Positions 15,824-24,025 of a DNA stretch of 46,429 nt are shown here, in pieces. Below the pieces are notes generated by a model. That model worked only from the letters and a program-made list of their open reading frames with translations. It made no database searches and was not told the origin of the DNA. The position numbers and the translations under genes were made by a program. Source of the stretch: Planctomycetaceae bacterium (GTDB taxonomy: Bacteria > Planctomycetota > Planctomycetia > Planctomycetales > Planctomycetaceae); NCBI GenBank assembly GCA_024742875.1, contig JANSXP010000055.1, positions 1-46,429 on the forward strand, in the 5' to 3' direction. Positions within the stretch are counted from its first letter, which is position 1. Every line of letters begins with the position of its first letter.

Positions 15824-16165
15824 CAGAAGACCTGTTGTGTGTAGTTGTTTGGGGCACGCTTTTTGGGGGCCCGTGAGTGGAAGTCTTTCCGCCTTGAGAG
15901 GCCGAGAATCCCGCAGGTCTCGTCCTTCTCTTCCTCGGCCGCTGCCGGGGGCGAAAACGCATAGAAGGCTGCGTGAGTTGACAGGGAGGGGGCAACCGAC
16001 GCTGACGATGAGGATCGCTGCGAAGAGCCGTCGCACGAAAGCACTGGCGACGATCGCTGGCAGGGATCGTCGGGCGATGCGTACAGCAGCGACCTGCCGA
16101 GCTGCTGGTGTCAAGCGTTCTTTCGGAAACGGCACGGTTGACCGCCGCTGTCTCGCATTCTGATG
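15824..16165. other. Intergenic region before the propeller gene
   Basis: About 340 bases between the DUF2946-like copy B and the propeller gene, both on the minus strand. Several frames are open through it but none has a convincing start, composition or family. It probably contains the propeller gene's leader; no clear promoter or terminator was found. Confidence 0.3.
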
Positions 16166-16603
16166 TCAGCAAGTGTGCGTGGGCGGTCCGCGTGCGGGGT
16201 GATCATGCGGCGGTGTTTGATCCGGAAAGTCCGACTCCACCGCTGGCGGGACTTGCACGCAGGCACGAATTACCGCCAACACCAGCGGGGGGATTCGCGT
16301 GGCCATAGAGAACGCCGCGCGACAGATCTGACACGAATTCGCGTCGGAGCGGGAGTCTGTTGGGGTGTCGTCAGGTTGCTGATGACGTGAGTGCAGCGGG
16401 CATTGACATCGCAGATCGGCGAAACCCTGTTTCGCCATCGGTTGCCCGTCGCTGTCTGACGGCTCTTTCTGCTGTTGCCCGCTGGGTGAGTGGCGGCAGT
16501 CACAATGGTCGTGCAGCACGTACGTCAACGGTGCCAGCGCCAATTGCAGGGCGGCGAAGAAAACGATCCGGAGTTTGCCCGGTTGCTGCGTGAACGTGAA
16601 CAT
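16166..16603 (-). CDS. DUF2946-like secreted Cys/His protein (copy B)
   Basis: 145 residues. A hydrophobic segment (about 14-32, VFFAALQLALAPLTYVLH) is followed by HDHCDCRH, a Gln/Ser/Asp-rich linker, a second Cys pair (CQCPLHSRH), the motif SCQICRAAFSMAT and an end HPARGPPTHTC. This is the same plan as copies A and C, though they are similar only in these parts. The start at 16603 was chosen because the shared upstream block ends there; the frame is open to 16645. It is the first gene of the left arm and is transcribed away from copy C across a 240-bp divergent region. Confidence 0.62.
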   Translation of the reverse strand: MFTFTQQPGKLRIVFFAALQLALAPLTYVLHDHCDCRHSPSGQQQKEPSDSDGQPMAKQGFADLRCQCPLHSRHQQPDDTPTDSRSDANSCQICRAAFSMATRIPPLVLAVIRACVQVPPAVESDFPDQTPPHDHPARGPPTHTC

Positions 16604-16634
16604 CAGAGCGTTTGCAGTCACTCCGAATCCGACC
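16604..16634 (-). promoter_or_regulatory. Conserved block before DUF2946-like copy B
   Basis: On the minus strand it begins GGTCGGATTCGGAGT, identical over 15 bases to the block before copy A, and ends CTCTG next to the ATG. The spacing to the start is 31 bases here against 28 for copies A and C. Its role is unknown. Confidence 0.35.
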
Positions 16635-16815
16635 GCGTCCAACATTAGCCGACCGACGCCAGAGCGTCAGCGCCCGCCTGACGTATTTGGCCGATTTTTC
16701 GTAAAGCAGAATGAACGTCCAGGCGGCAAAGAACGGGCGATCGCGGGTGACTTTCAAAGTGCCGCGTCAGGAATGGATTGCCACAGCAGCATTCCGCCGG
16801 TACAGTTCCCAGCCT

Positions 16816-16843
16816 GGTCGGACCCGGAATGCATTGTATTCTG
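16816..16843 (+). promoter_or_regulatory. Conserved block with palindrome before DUF2946-like copy C
   Basis: Begins GGTCGGA and ends TTCTG directly before the ATG at 16844, as in copies A and B. Inside it, GAATGCATTGTATTC (16827-16841) is a 7-1-7 inverted repeat with six of seven pairs matching, the layout used by Fur-family regulators such as Zur. A related half-site (GAATACATTG) is visible further upstream of copy A. No regulator gene is in the window. Confidence 0.35.
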
Positions 16844-17275
16844 ATGTCCTCGAATCTCCAAAAATTCACTCGTCCGCTTCAACGTCACGCGGTCACGATT
16901 CTTGTCGTGCTTGTGCAGCTGGCCGTGGTTCCTGCCACCTGCCTGCTGCACGTTTGCGGTGACGCAGCCAATGCAGGCGGCGTTTCGGGCGGAACGCACG
17001 CACGGTGCTGCTGCCATGGCCACGTGGAACGCTCTCAGCGGCCGGCACCGCTGTCAGATGCCACGGGTGAGTCTCCGACTCCGGAATCCGGTCATCCTCA
17101 GCAGGCCCCGCACTGCTGTCGAATCTGTGCAACGGCATTCGCTCTGATCACCATGGACGCAGCGCCGGACTGGATACCCACGGTGGAACTCCTCCACCAT
17201 GCCCCGTTGATTTCCGTGCAGGCTGCGGAAGCCCCAACGGTCTCCAGTTGCCCCGGTCGTGGCCCGCCGGCTTGA
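16844..17275 (+). CDS. DUF2946-like secreted Cys/His protein (copy C)
   Basis: 143 residues. A hydrophobic signal/anchor (about 15-36, AVTILVVLVQLAVVPATCLLH) is followed by VCGD, a Cys/His cluster (ARCCCHGH), a Pro/Ser-rich linker, the motif HCCRICATAFALIT and an end CPGRGPPA. It shares its plan and several motifs with copies A and B. The ATG at 16844 is preferred by the shared upstream block; the frame is open back to 16778. It is the first gene of the right arm, 297 bp before the first CobW GTPase. Confidence 0.65.
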   Translation: MSSNLQKFTRPLQRHAVTILVVLVQLAVVPATCLLHVCGDAANAGGVSGGTHARCCCHGHVERSQRPAPLSDATGESPTPESGHPQQAPHCCRICATAFALITMDAAPDWIPTVELLHHAPLISVQAAEAPTVSSCPGRGPPA

Positions 17276-17572
17276 TGCGGGATGTGGGAACAGATCGGAG
17301 ATCCTGTCCAATACTGCTGGGCAGGCGCAAAATGTCCGTATAACGCATCGTTTCGCTTGCGTCTGCCGTCCTGACTGACACGCTGCCCGTGCAGCTCGCG
17401 GCGATGCGACGTCCGTCTGATGTTCTGCCGTTCTGCTGTTCCCCAGGCATCCGCATCCGCTTTTGCTTCCGCCCTGTCCGCCGGGGTGGGGGACGAAACG
17501 GGCGGCCGGGCGCACGCCACGTTATTCGCCCCACGTTTTCTTTCTTACGAAACACCATCTGCGGAGATATTC

Positions 17573-18862
17573 ATGCAGACACAGGAACCACCATCCGGCC
17601 GACTGCCGGTCACCGTGCTCAGCGGTTTTCTGGGAGCCGGCAAGACCACGCTGCTGAACCATGTGCTGGCCAATCGAGAGCAGATGCGAGTGGCCGTCAT
17701 CGTGAATGACATGAGCGAAGTCAACATCGACGCCGCCCTGGTGCGTGACGGCGGTGCCGATCTGTCGCGCACCGATGAGCAGCTTGTGGAAATGAGTAAC
17801 GGCTGCATCTGCTGCACGCTGCGTGAAGACCTTTTGGTCGAAGTCTCCCGTCTCGCGCGTGAGGGACGGTTCGATTACCTGCTGATCGAGTCCACGGGAA
17901 TCAGTGAGCCGCTGCCGGTTGCCGAGACGTTCACTTTTGAAGATGAAGAAGGCACGAGCCTGTCCCACGTCGCGCAGCTGGACACAATGGTGACAGTGGT
18001 CGACGCGGGAAACTTCATGAAAGACTTTGGTTCGTGGGACGATCTGGTTGATCGGAAGATGGGGCTGAGCGATGAGGACGATCGCAACATCGTGGATCTG
18101 CTGGTGGATCAGGTCGAATTTGCCGACGTCATCATGATCAACAAGACGGATCTGGTAACAGCTTACGAACTGGAGCAGCTGGAACAGATCATTCGCCGAC
18201 TGAATCCCAATGCGGAACTGATCACGTCCACGGAAAGCCGTGTTCCCCTGTCGAAGATCATGGGCACGGGACGTTTCCAGCTGGAGCAGGCCGAAGAAAT
18301 GCCGGACTGGCTGGCCGTTCCACGCGGTCAGGAGGAAACAGAGACAGAGGAATACGGCATCTCCAGTTTTGTCTATCGCCGCGATCGTCCTTTCCATCCG
18401 CAGCGTCTGTCGGACGAGATGCACAAAGACTGGGAGACCGGTGTGTTTGCCGGCATCCTCCGCAGCAAAGGGGTGATGTGGATCGCCTCGCGGCACGACT
18501 ACGCCTACGACTGGTCACAGGCCGGGTGTTCCATTCGTATGGATCCCGCCGGACCGTGGTGGGTCTCAACGCCCGAGGACGAATGGCCCGAAGACGAACA
18601 GGAAGTGGCCGATATTCGCGCCCGCTTTTCCGGAGCGTACGGAGATCGTCAGCAGGAACTGGTGATCATCGGGCAGGAGCTGAATCGCGAGCGAATCGAG
18701 AGCATTCTGGATCAGTGTCTGCTGACCGACGACGAGTTCCAGCGTGGACCGGACGCCTGGGCACTACTGGACGATCCTTTGCCGCCGGTGGAACTGGAAA
18801 CTGAGGAACCGGAAACCGAAGAACCGAACGACGAATTCGAAGCCGGGGAGATGCCATCATGA
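17573..18862 (+). CDS. CobW/COG0523 family metallochaperone GTPase (copy 1)
   Basis: 429 residues. The G3E GTPase domain has a P-loop [10 protein letters not shown] (17-26), the metal-binding GCICC motif (77-81; CxCC), ESTG (106-109) and NKTD. A CobW C-terminal domain follows (about 290-400, with FHPQRL and a Trp-rich [16 protein letters not shown]), then an acidic tail. Proteins of this family use GTP to deliver metal, often Zn, to target enzymes. I chose the ATG at 17573, which has GGAG about 8 nt upstream; the frame is open to 17420. Its stop overlaps the flavoprotein start by 4 nt (ATGA). A paralog lies at 20916. Confidence 0.95.
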   Translation: MQTQEPPSGRLPVTVLSGFLGAGKTTLLNHVLANREQMRVAVIVNDMSEVNIDAALVRDGGADLSRTDEQLVEMSNGCICCTLREDLLVEVSRLAREGRFDYLLIESTGISEPLPVAETFTFEDEEGTSLSHVAQLDTMVTVVDAGNFMKDFGSWDDLVDRKMGLSDEDDRNIVDLLVDQVEFADVIMINKTDLVTAYELEQLEQIIRRLNPNAELITSTESRVPLSKIMGTGRFQLEQAEEMPDWLAVPRGQEETETEEYGISSFVYRRDRPFHPQRLSDEMHKDWETGVFAGILRSKGVMWIASRHDYAYDWSQAGCSIRMDPAGPWWVSTPEDEWPEDEQEVADIRARFSGAYGDRQQELVIIGQELNRERIESILDQCLLTDDEFQRGPDAWALLDDPLPPVELETEEPETEEPNDEFEAGEMPS

Positions 18863-19986
18863 CGACTTCTGAAACCGCGGACTACGACGTCATTGTGGTG
18901 GGCGCAGGCGCCGCGGGCGTCGGTGTGGCCATCACGCTCAGGCACGCGGGCATCGAGAACTATCTGGTGCTGGATCGGCACACCGTGGGCGCCTCCTTTG
19001 CGGCGTGGCCGGCCGAGACTCGGTTCATCACGCCCTCCTTTCCAAGCAACTCCATCGGAATGCTCGATCTGAACTCCATCGCCATTGGCGTCTCTCCGGC
19101 GTACAGCCTGGAGGTGGAGCATCCCACGGGACAGGACTACGCGGCCCATTTGCGAGGCGTGGCAAAGTTTTTTGAGCTGCCGATTCGTGAAGGGGCTGCC
19201 GTTCAGCGGATCGTCAGGACCGACGATGTTTTCCAGGTGGAGCTCGACGGCGAAACACTGAGCGCCAAACACGTTATCTGGGCGGCCGGTGAGTTTCAGT
19301 ATCCACTGTTGGCCGGCTTTCCGGGCAGTGAGCTGTGCCGGCACACCGCGACCGTCGACAGCTATGAGCAGATGCCGGGAGACGACGTCATCATTATTGG
19401 AGGCTACGAAAGCGGAATTGATGCTGCCTACCATCTGGCGTATCACGATCGCAGCGTCCGCCTGTTTGATGCCGGCTGTCCGTGGGATCAGGAAAGTTCC
19501 GACCCCAGCGTCGCTTTATCCACCTACTCCATGGAACGCATCCGGGAAGAGTGGTTTGACGAATTTGTTGAGCTGTACCCGGATTCTCCGGTGACGTGTG
19601 TGGCCAAAACAGATGACGGGTATGAAGTCACGGTGGGTGGCGAGGAGACGTTTCACACCAGCGTGCCGCCGCTGCTGGCGGGTGGGTTCACGGGCAGTCA
19701 CCAGATGGTTGCCGATTTGTTTGAGCAGCGGGATGATGGATTTCCGCTGCTGAGCGAAAACGACGAGTCGACGAAGGTGCCTGGCATTTTTCTGTGCGGC
19801 CCCGCGGTGCGTCATCAGAATCACGTTTTCTGCTTTATTTATAAGTATCGACAGCGTTTCGCTGTGGTGGCCAAAGCCATTGCCACATCGCTGGGGCTGC
19901 CCGCCGAACAGCTGGAAAGCTATCGCCAGTGGGGCATGTATCTGGATGACCTGTCCTGTTGCGGAGAGGAATGCGCGACATGTTGA
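18859..19986 (+). CDS. FAD/NAD(P)-dependent oxidoreductase with Cys-rich tail
   Basis: 375 residues. An FAD-binding GAGAAG (15-20) and a second dinucleotide-binding [13 protein letters not shown] (middle) place it in the flavoprotein pyridine-nucleotide oxidoreductase group, resembling the YpdA/CzcO-like proteins. No CxxC active-site pair of the thioredoxin-reductase type is visible. The protein ends [10 protein letters not shown] (366-375), a probable metal- or thiol-exchange site matching the CCxExCxxC repeats of the MerC-like protein at 11114-12034. It overlaps the CobW gene by 4 nt and the next small gene by 7 nt, so it is translationally coupled within the operon. The substrate is unknown. 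Confidence 0.85.
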   Translation: MTTSETADYDVIVVGAGAAGVGVAITLRHAGIENYLVLDRHTVGASFAAWPAETRFITPSFPSNSIGMLDLNSIAIGVSPAYSLEVEHPTGQDYAAHLRGVAKFFELPIREGAAVQRIVRTDDVFQVELDGETLSAKHVIWAAGEFQYPLLAGFPGSELCRHTATVDSYEQMPGDDVIIIGGYESGIDAAYHLAYHDRSVRLFDAGCPWDQESSDPSVALSTYSMERIREEWFDEFVELYPDSPVTCVAKTDDGYEVTVGGEETFHTSVPPLLAGGFTGSHQMVADLFEQRDDGFPLLSENDESTKVPGIFLCGPAVRHQNHVFCFIYKYRQRFAVVAKAIATSLGLPAEQLESYRQWGMYLDDLSCCGEECATC

Positions 19987-20234
19987 GAGGAAGCGAACGG
20001 TTGTCCCTTGAAGAATCCGCAAACGGTGAGTTGTCGCCTGTGCAGGGCCGTACCTCTGTGCTGAGCCGCGTGCTGCGTTTGGAATGGCTGGGGCAGATGG
20101 CGGCCAGCTTGTGCTGGATGGCCAGCGTGTTCTGCTATGGGCTCAATTCCGCGGGTGACTGGCTCCAGCTTGCCGCCGCCGGCGGGTGGCTGCTTGCCAA
20201 TCTGGCATCTGTGGCGACAGCAGGAGATGGGTGA
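19980..20234 (+). CDS. Small two-helix membrane protein in CobW operon
   Basis: 84 residues with two hydrophobic segments (about 37-54, GQMAASLCWMASVFCYGL, and 61-80, LQLAAAGGWLLANLASVA). The ATG at 19980 is preferred because a GGAGAGGA lies upstream with about 9 nt spacing; ATG 19971 and TTG 19959 are too close to it. The start overlaps the flavoprotein end by 7 nt, and the stop precedes the next start by 1 nt, so it is tightly coupled. No family is recognised. It may anchor or assist the flavoprotein or the WCWGQD protein. Confidence 0.6.
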   Translation: MLRGSERLSLEESANGELSPVQGRTSVLSRVLRLEWLGQMAASLCWMASVFCYGLNSAGDWLQLAAAGGWLLANLASVATAGDG

Positions 20235-20235
20235 A

Positions 20236-20907
20236 ATGATCACGGCGCGATCGTCCGGTCGGAAGGGGCCGGCCGGCAATCGGTCTGGTCAGGGCTGGTG
20301 CCTGCCCCGCACCGTGCAAAACTTTGGCTTGAAGCTGACCGCTCAGCAGTTGTGGTGCTGGGGACAGGATATTGAACGCCGGGATGGCAACCTGCTGATG
20401 CAGTACGGGATGACGCAGCAGCGCTACGCAGGCCGTGACGAACGGTCCACCTGCTATCGGCTGGACGACGGTCAGACCGTGGTCTGCCTGTGGGGATTCG
20501 GGCTGTTCTTCGGCCAGCAGGACGTGGGTGGCCTGTATTTGGGGCGGTTCGATTTCTGTCCGCAATGGACGGATACGGCCGCGCTTTCTCAGGCCGTCCA
20601 TCGATCGGCCGACCTGCCGACGCTGGGTCGACCGCGCGGTCGACAGCAGTGGGAGAGTGCCCATCGCCTCTGGCGCAACCTTCAACTCTGGATTGCGGAT
20701 TATGAACTTTGGGTGCGCGGCGAAGCGGGGGCGGTCTGGCGGCAGGCGTGTGTGAAATCCTGGATGCGTCCGTTTGTGCGCTGCGGCCAGATGGCCGCAG
20801 CGTGGCGGTTTCTGGCTCGACGCGGATGGCAACAGCGCGATCAGCGACTTTCACAAACTCTTGGCAGGTACATGCTGCCCGCTGCCGAACGTCGATCGGC
20901 CCATTGA
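20236..20907 (+). CDS. 'WCWGQD' protein, intact copy
   Basis: 223 residues, no signal peptide, Trp- and Arg-rich. Landmarks are [21 protein letters not shown] (about 40-60), [31 protein letters not shown] and [20 protein letters not shown] do not recognise a family. A paralog at 13755-14336 in the left arm carries an in-frame stop. I chose the ATG at 20236 because AGGAG lies about 9 nt before it; the ATG at 20227 is directly adjacent to that AGGAG. It lies 8 bp before the second CobW gene, so it is likely cotranscribed with it and may be its client or partner. Confidence 0.7.
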   Translation: MITARSSGRKGPAGNRSGQGWCLPRTVQNFGLKLTAQQLWCWGQDIERRDGNLLMQYGMTQQRYAGRDERSTCYRLDDGQTVVCLWGFGLFFGQQDVGGLYLGRFDFCPQWTDTAALSQAVHRSADLPTLGRPRGRQQWESAHRLWRNLQLWIADYELWVRGEAGAVWRQACVKSWMRPFVRCGQMAAAWRFLARRGWQQRDQRLSQTLGRYMLPAAERRSAH

Positions 20908-20915
20908 GTCCAACC

Positions 20916-22127
20916 ATGAAACGACTGCCTGTCACAGTGCTGTCCGGATTTCTCGGAGCTGGCAAGACCACACTGCTCAATCACGTGCTGACCAACCGCG
21001 AGGGGCTGCGTGTGGCGGTCATCGTCAATGATATGAGCGAAGTCAATATCGACGCTCAACTGGTGGCCGGCGGAGATGCAGCGCTGAGCCGGACTGAAGA
21101 GAAACTGGTGGAAATGACCAACGGGTGCATCTGCTGTACTCTGCGGGAAGATTTGCTGGCGGAAGTGGCCGCGCTGGCCACTGAAGGTCGCTTTGACTAT
21201 CTGCTGATCGAATCCACCGGCATCAGCGAGCCCGCGCCGGTCGCCGACACGTTCACGTTTGCGATCTCCGAAGGTCAGGAACTGTCTGATCTGGCAGATT
21301 TGGACACCATGGTCACTGTTGTGGATGCGGCCAATTTTCTGCACGATCTGCGTGTGGGCAAGGACCTGCATAGCGTCGGACAGGCGGCCGACGAAGATGA
21401 CGAGCGAACGGTTTCGGACCTGCTGACCGAACAGGTCGAGTTTGCCAACGTGATCATTCTCAACAAGACAGACCTCGTTGACGAGGAAACGCTGGCCACA
21501 ATCGAAGCCTACCTCGAACAACTCAACCCCTACGCACTGCGGCTGCGTTCGGCGTTTGGGAAGGTCTCGCCCGCGAAGATCATGGGCACCCAGCGATTCG
21601 ATTTTGAAGTGGCCAAACAGAGCAAGGGCTGGCAACTGACGCTGCGGGAGGACGGAGCCAGCGAAGCCGAAGAATACGGCGTGAGCAGTTTTGTGTTTCG
21701 GGCCCGCAAACCGTTTCACCCGCAACGGCTGCATCAGCGACTGTACAAAGAGTGGGACGGTGTACTGCGGAGCAAAGGCTTCTTCTGGCTCTCCACGCGG
21801 CTGGACAAGATTGGTGTCTGGTCACAGGCTGGCTGTGTGGCCCGGCTGGACTTCGGAGGATTCTGGTGGGCCGCCGTTCCTCGCGAGCACTGGCCGCCTG
21901 GCTTCGAAGGGGAGAGTGATAAGAACTGGGACCCGCTAGTGGGGGACTGCCGTCAGGAACTGGTCTTCATTGGCATCGGCATGGATGAACCAGCCATTCG
22001 TCGCTCGCTGGAGGAATGCCTGCTGACAGATGAGGAACTGGCGGCCGGCATCGACACGTGGCTGCGTCTGCCCGATCCTTTCCCCCAGTGGGACCTCAGC
22101 GTGGAAGATGCGCTCGCCGCTCGCTGA
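20916..22127 (+). CDS. CobW/COG0523 family metallochaperone GTPase (copy 2)
   Basis: 403 residues. P-loop [10 protein letters not shown] (10-19), the metal-binding GCICC (70-74), ESTG and NKTD are all present, with a CobW C-terminal domain containing FHPQRL. It is clearly paralogous to the protein at 17573-18862 along its whole length but lacks the acidic tail. The ATG at 20916 gives a P-loop close to the N-terminus, as is normal; the open frame to 20709 overlaps the previous gene. The family delivers Zn or another metal at the cost of GTP. Two copies in one operon suggest two clients or two metal states. Confidence 0.95.
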   Translation: MKRLPVTVLSGFLGAGKTTLLNHVLTNREGLRVAVIVNDMSEVNIDAQLVAGGDAALSRTEEKLVEMTNGCICCTLREDLLAEVAALATEGRFDYLLIESTGISEPAPVADTFTFAISEGQELSDLADLDTMVTVVDAANFLHDLRVGKDLHSVGQAADEDDERTVSDLLTEQVEFANVIILNKTDLVDEETLATIEAYLEQLNPYALRLRSAFGKVSPAKIMGTQRFDFEVAKQSKGWQLTLREDGASEAEEYGVSSFVFRARKPFHPQRLHQRLYKEWDGVLRSKGFFWLSTRLDKIGVWSQAGCVARLDFGGFWWAAVPREHWPPGFEGESDKNWDPLVGDCRQELVFIGIGMDEPAIRRSLEECLLTDEELAAGIDTWLRLPDPFPQWDLSVEDALAAR

Positions 22128-22155
22128 CGGTCATCTGAGCGTCTGGGCTCGCCCG

Positions 22156-22176
22156 ACTGCTGGCACGCCCAGCAGT
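22156..22176 (+). terminator. Hairpin after the CobW operon
   Basis: ACTGCTGG (22156-22163) pairs with CCAGCAGT (22169-22176), an 8-bp perfect stem with a 5-nt loop, 28 bp past the second CobW stop. Only a short mixed T/C stretch follows, so it is a weak intrinsic terminator at best. Confidence 0.45.
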
Positions 22177-22263
22177 TCCCTGGTTCTGCGCCGAAAATGT
22201 CCTCAAGCGACTGATTCGGCTGCTGATCGTTCCACAGTCCCTGCGGTGTGATTCTGAGCTGTC

Positions 22264-22286
22264 AGTTCGACAAATTGTCACGAACT
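22264..22286. promoter_or_regulatory. Inverted repeat upstream of ECF sigma gene
   Basis: AGTTCG (22264-22269) and CGAACT (22281-22286) flank a palindromic GACAAATTGTC core (22269-22279). It lies about 75-95 bp upstream of the sigma-factor start, where an operator or promoter element would be expected. The outer and inner repeats are offset by half a base step, so it may be two overlapping sites. Confidence 0.35.
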
Positions 22287-22358
22287 GGCCAGATATTTGT
22301 CCCCCGGCATCCACTTTCCGACAATCACATTTGGAGACCTGACGCGGCGAGAACCACC

Positions 22359-22886
22359 ATGGACGCACGATCCCTGTTTGAAATCCTGATTCGAGAGAAC
22401 ACGGACATGCTGGTGGCCTACCTGCGTGCCGGTGTGCGCGACGCTCATGCGGTGGATGATCTGTACCAGGAGACCGTCCTGACGGCCTGGCGGCGACTGG
22501 ACGACTACGATTGCGAGAAGCCAATCGGTCCGTGGCTGCGTGGAATCGCCGGAAAGCTGATGCTGGCCTTCTATCGGCGTTCGGCCCGTTCCGCTCGTCC
22601 ACTCACTGAAGAGTCGCTCGCGTGGCTGAACGATCGTTTTTCGGAAATCCACTCGCGCCGCGGCGACACATTTCAGGAAAAACTGGCCGCCCTGCGGGAG
22701 TGCGTCTCGGCACTGCCCGACACCTATCAGCGGCCCATTCATCTGCGGTTTTCTGAGCAGCGTTCTTTGTCCGAAATCGCCAGCATCCTGAACCTCGCAC
22801 GGGAGACACTGAAAAAGCGGATGTCGCGCGGCAAAGCAAGACTGGCCGCCTGTCTGGAAACCAAACTCAAGCAGGAACCAGCCTGA
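22359..22886 (+). CDS. ECF-type RNA polymerase sigma factor
   Basis: 175 residues. Region 2 (about 5-75; AHAVDDLYQETVLTAWRRLDDYD) and region 4 (about 115-165; LPDTYQRPIHLRFSEQRSLSEIASIL, then ETLKKRMSRGKARL) are present and nothing else, as in ECF sigma factors. The ATG at 22359 gives the usual length; the open frame continues to 22248 but has no family support. The stop overlaps the start of the next gene by one base, so the two are coupled, as is normal for a sigma factor and its membrane anti-sigma. The stimulus is unknown. Confidence 0.92.
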   Translation: MDARSLFEILIRENTDMLVAYLRAGVRDAHAVDDLYQETVLTAWRRLDDYDCEKPIGPWLRGIAGKLMLAFYRRSARSARPLTEESLAWLNDRFSEIHSRRGDTFQEKLAALRECVSALPDTYQRPIHLRFSEQRSLSEIASILNLARETLKKRMSRGKARLAACLETKLKQEPA

Positions 22887-23785
22887 TGAGTGTCAGTGAC
22901 GAACAGTCAGACGATGACGAACTGCGGCAGAGCTTTGTGGAATCACTTTTGATAAGCGTCAGTGACGTGCAGGATCACTCTGTGCGAATTCGCCGAGCGA
23001 TGAATGCCCTGCCGTTGAGCGTTGCGGCGACAGAATCGCCCACCGGCCGTTCATCGCGCGGCCTGCGATGGGCGGTGACCACGCTGTCCGTCTGTGTGGC
23101 ATTGGCACTGGGCCTGATGCTGCCGGCTGGCGGATCTTCTCCGGCGCTGGTCGCTGTGGAGCGTTCTCTCAAGGTGGCCGCAGAGAAGATGACGCGGCGC
23201 TATCAGCTGCAGGTCGACGCTCGCACACTGCTGGGCACCGCGCGGACGATTGATAACGATCTGTACGTGCAGGGGCATGACCGATTTGCGCTGCGACACC
23301 CTGGTTTGTTGCCTGGACGAGACACCTGGCTGGGACGTCGCGGTGACGAATTCTGGGTTGTGCCTGCTGCTGGCCCTGTGCTGCAGGGAGACCGCACGGT
23401 GCTCAGTCGCTGGCTGAGCGAACGTGGTGAACTTGATACGCCCTACCTGCATGTGTCGACAATCCTCAGTCGTATGCACTCCGGCGGATTTCAGCTGCAG
23501 CTTTTGCAGGATGAGTCGGTGCAACTGCCTGACGGCAGCACCGTGTTGTGTCAGCACATTCAGGCTCAGCAGACGTCGCCGATCAAAGGGGAACTTCCCG
23601 TGACGATCAAACTGTGGGCCTCACGCGCGACCGGCATGGCAATCAGGCTGACGGCTCGCTGGGATTTGGCGCCCGGCCAGCCCGGACGAAAGTCTGTGGT
23701 GCTCACTTACCTGTCAGATGAGCCGTCACTGTCTGCCGAATGGTTCACGCCCCAGGCACACCAGCCGTCGCGACTTCGAAAATAG
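22886..23785 (+). CDS. Membrane-anchored anti-sigma candidate with LolA/RseB-like domain
   Basis: 299 residues. A short acidic cytoplasmic part (1-58) is followed by one transmembrane helix (about 63-82), then a periplasmic domain. That domain (about 95-290) has the long beta-strand pattern I associate with LolA/RseB-type lipid-sensing folds (RYQLQVDAR... and the later GGFQLQLLQDE, PVTIKLWASRATGMAIRLTARW). Coupling to an ECF sigma gene by a 1-nt overlap makes an anti-sigma role likely. The cytoplasmic part is short and lacks a recognisable zinc anti-sigma motif (HxxxCxxC), so binding to the sigma factor is not proven from sequence. Confidence 0.6.
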   Translation: MSVSDEQSDDDELRQSFVESLLISVSDVQDHSVRIRRAMNALPLSVAATESPTGRSSRGLRWAVTTLSVCVALALGLMLPAGGSSPALVAVERSLKVAAEKMTRRYQLQVDARTLLGTARTIDNDLYVQGHDRFALRHPGLLPGRDTWLGRRGDEFWVVPAAGPVLQGDRTVLSRWLSERGELDTPYLHVSTILSRMHSGGFQLQLLQDESVQLPDGSTVLCQHIQAQQTSPIKGELPVTIKLWASRATGMAIRLTARWDLAPGQPGRKSVVLTYLSDEPSLSAEWFTPQAHQPSRLRK

Positions 23786-24025
23786 CCGGCTCGTTTCATC
23801 CGCGAACGCAGTACTCTCAGCCACAGCTGTGACGTTTTGTGCCCGCAGCAAACGGATTGGGCCCGGTCATCCGCAACGCCCGATCCTGTCCGCAATGCTC
23901 GATTCCGTCCACTGTTGTGCCAGCCCCGCTTTTTTTGTCCCCGATTGATCGGCCGGCGACAACAGCTGACAGCAGAAAGGGCGCCCTGCCCTTTCCTCAC
24001 TTACGACTTTGTGACGGAGCTCGCA

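Noticed and set aside
16163-16390. A further CATTCTGATGTC resembling the end of the shared upstream block
   Set aside because: It lacks the GGTCGGA part, and the frame that follows is antisense to DUF2946-like copy B. The 8-mer also occurs inside the AAA+ gene.
20841-21734. 297-codon minus-strand frame (and a similar one at 17522-18496)
   Set aside because: Both mirror the CobW genes; their mutual similarity only reflects the CobW duplication.
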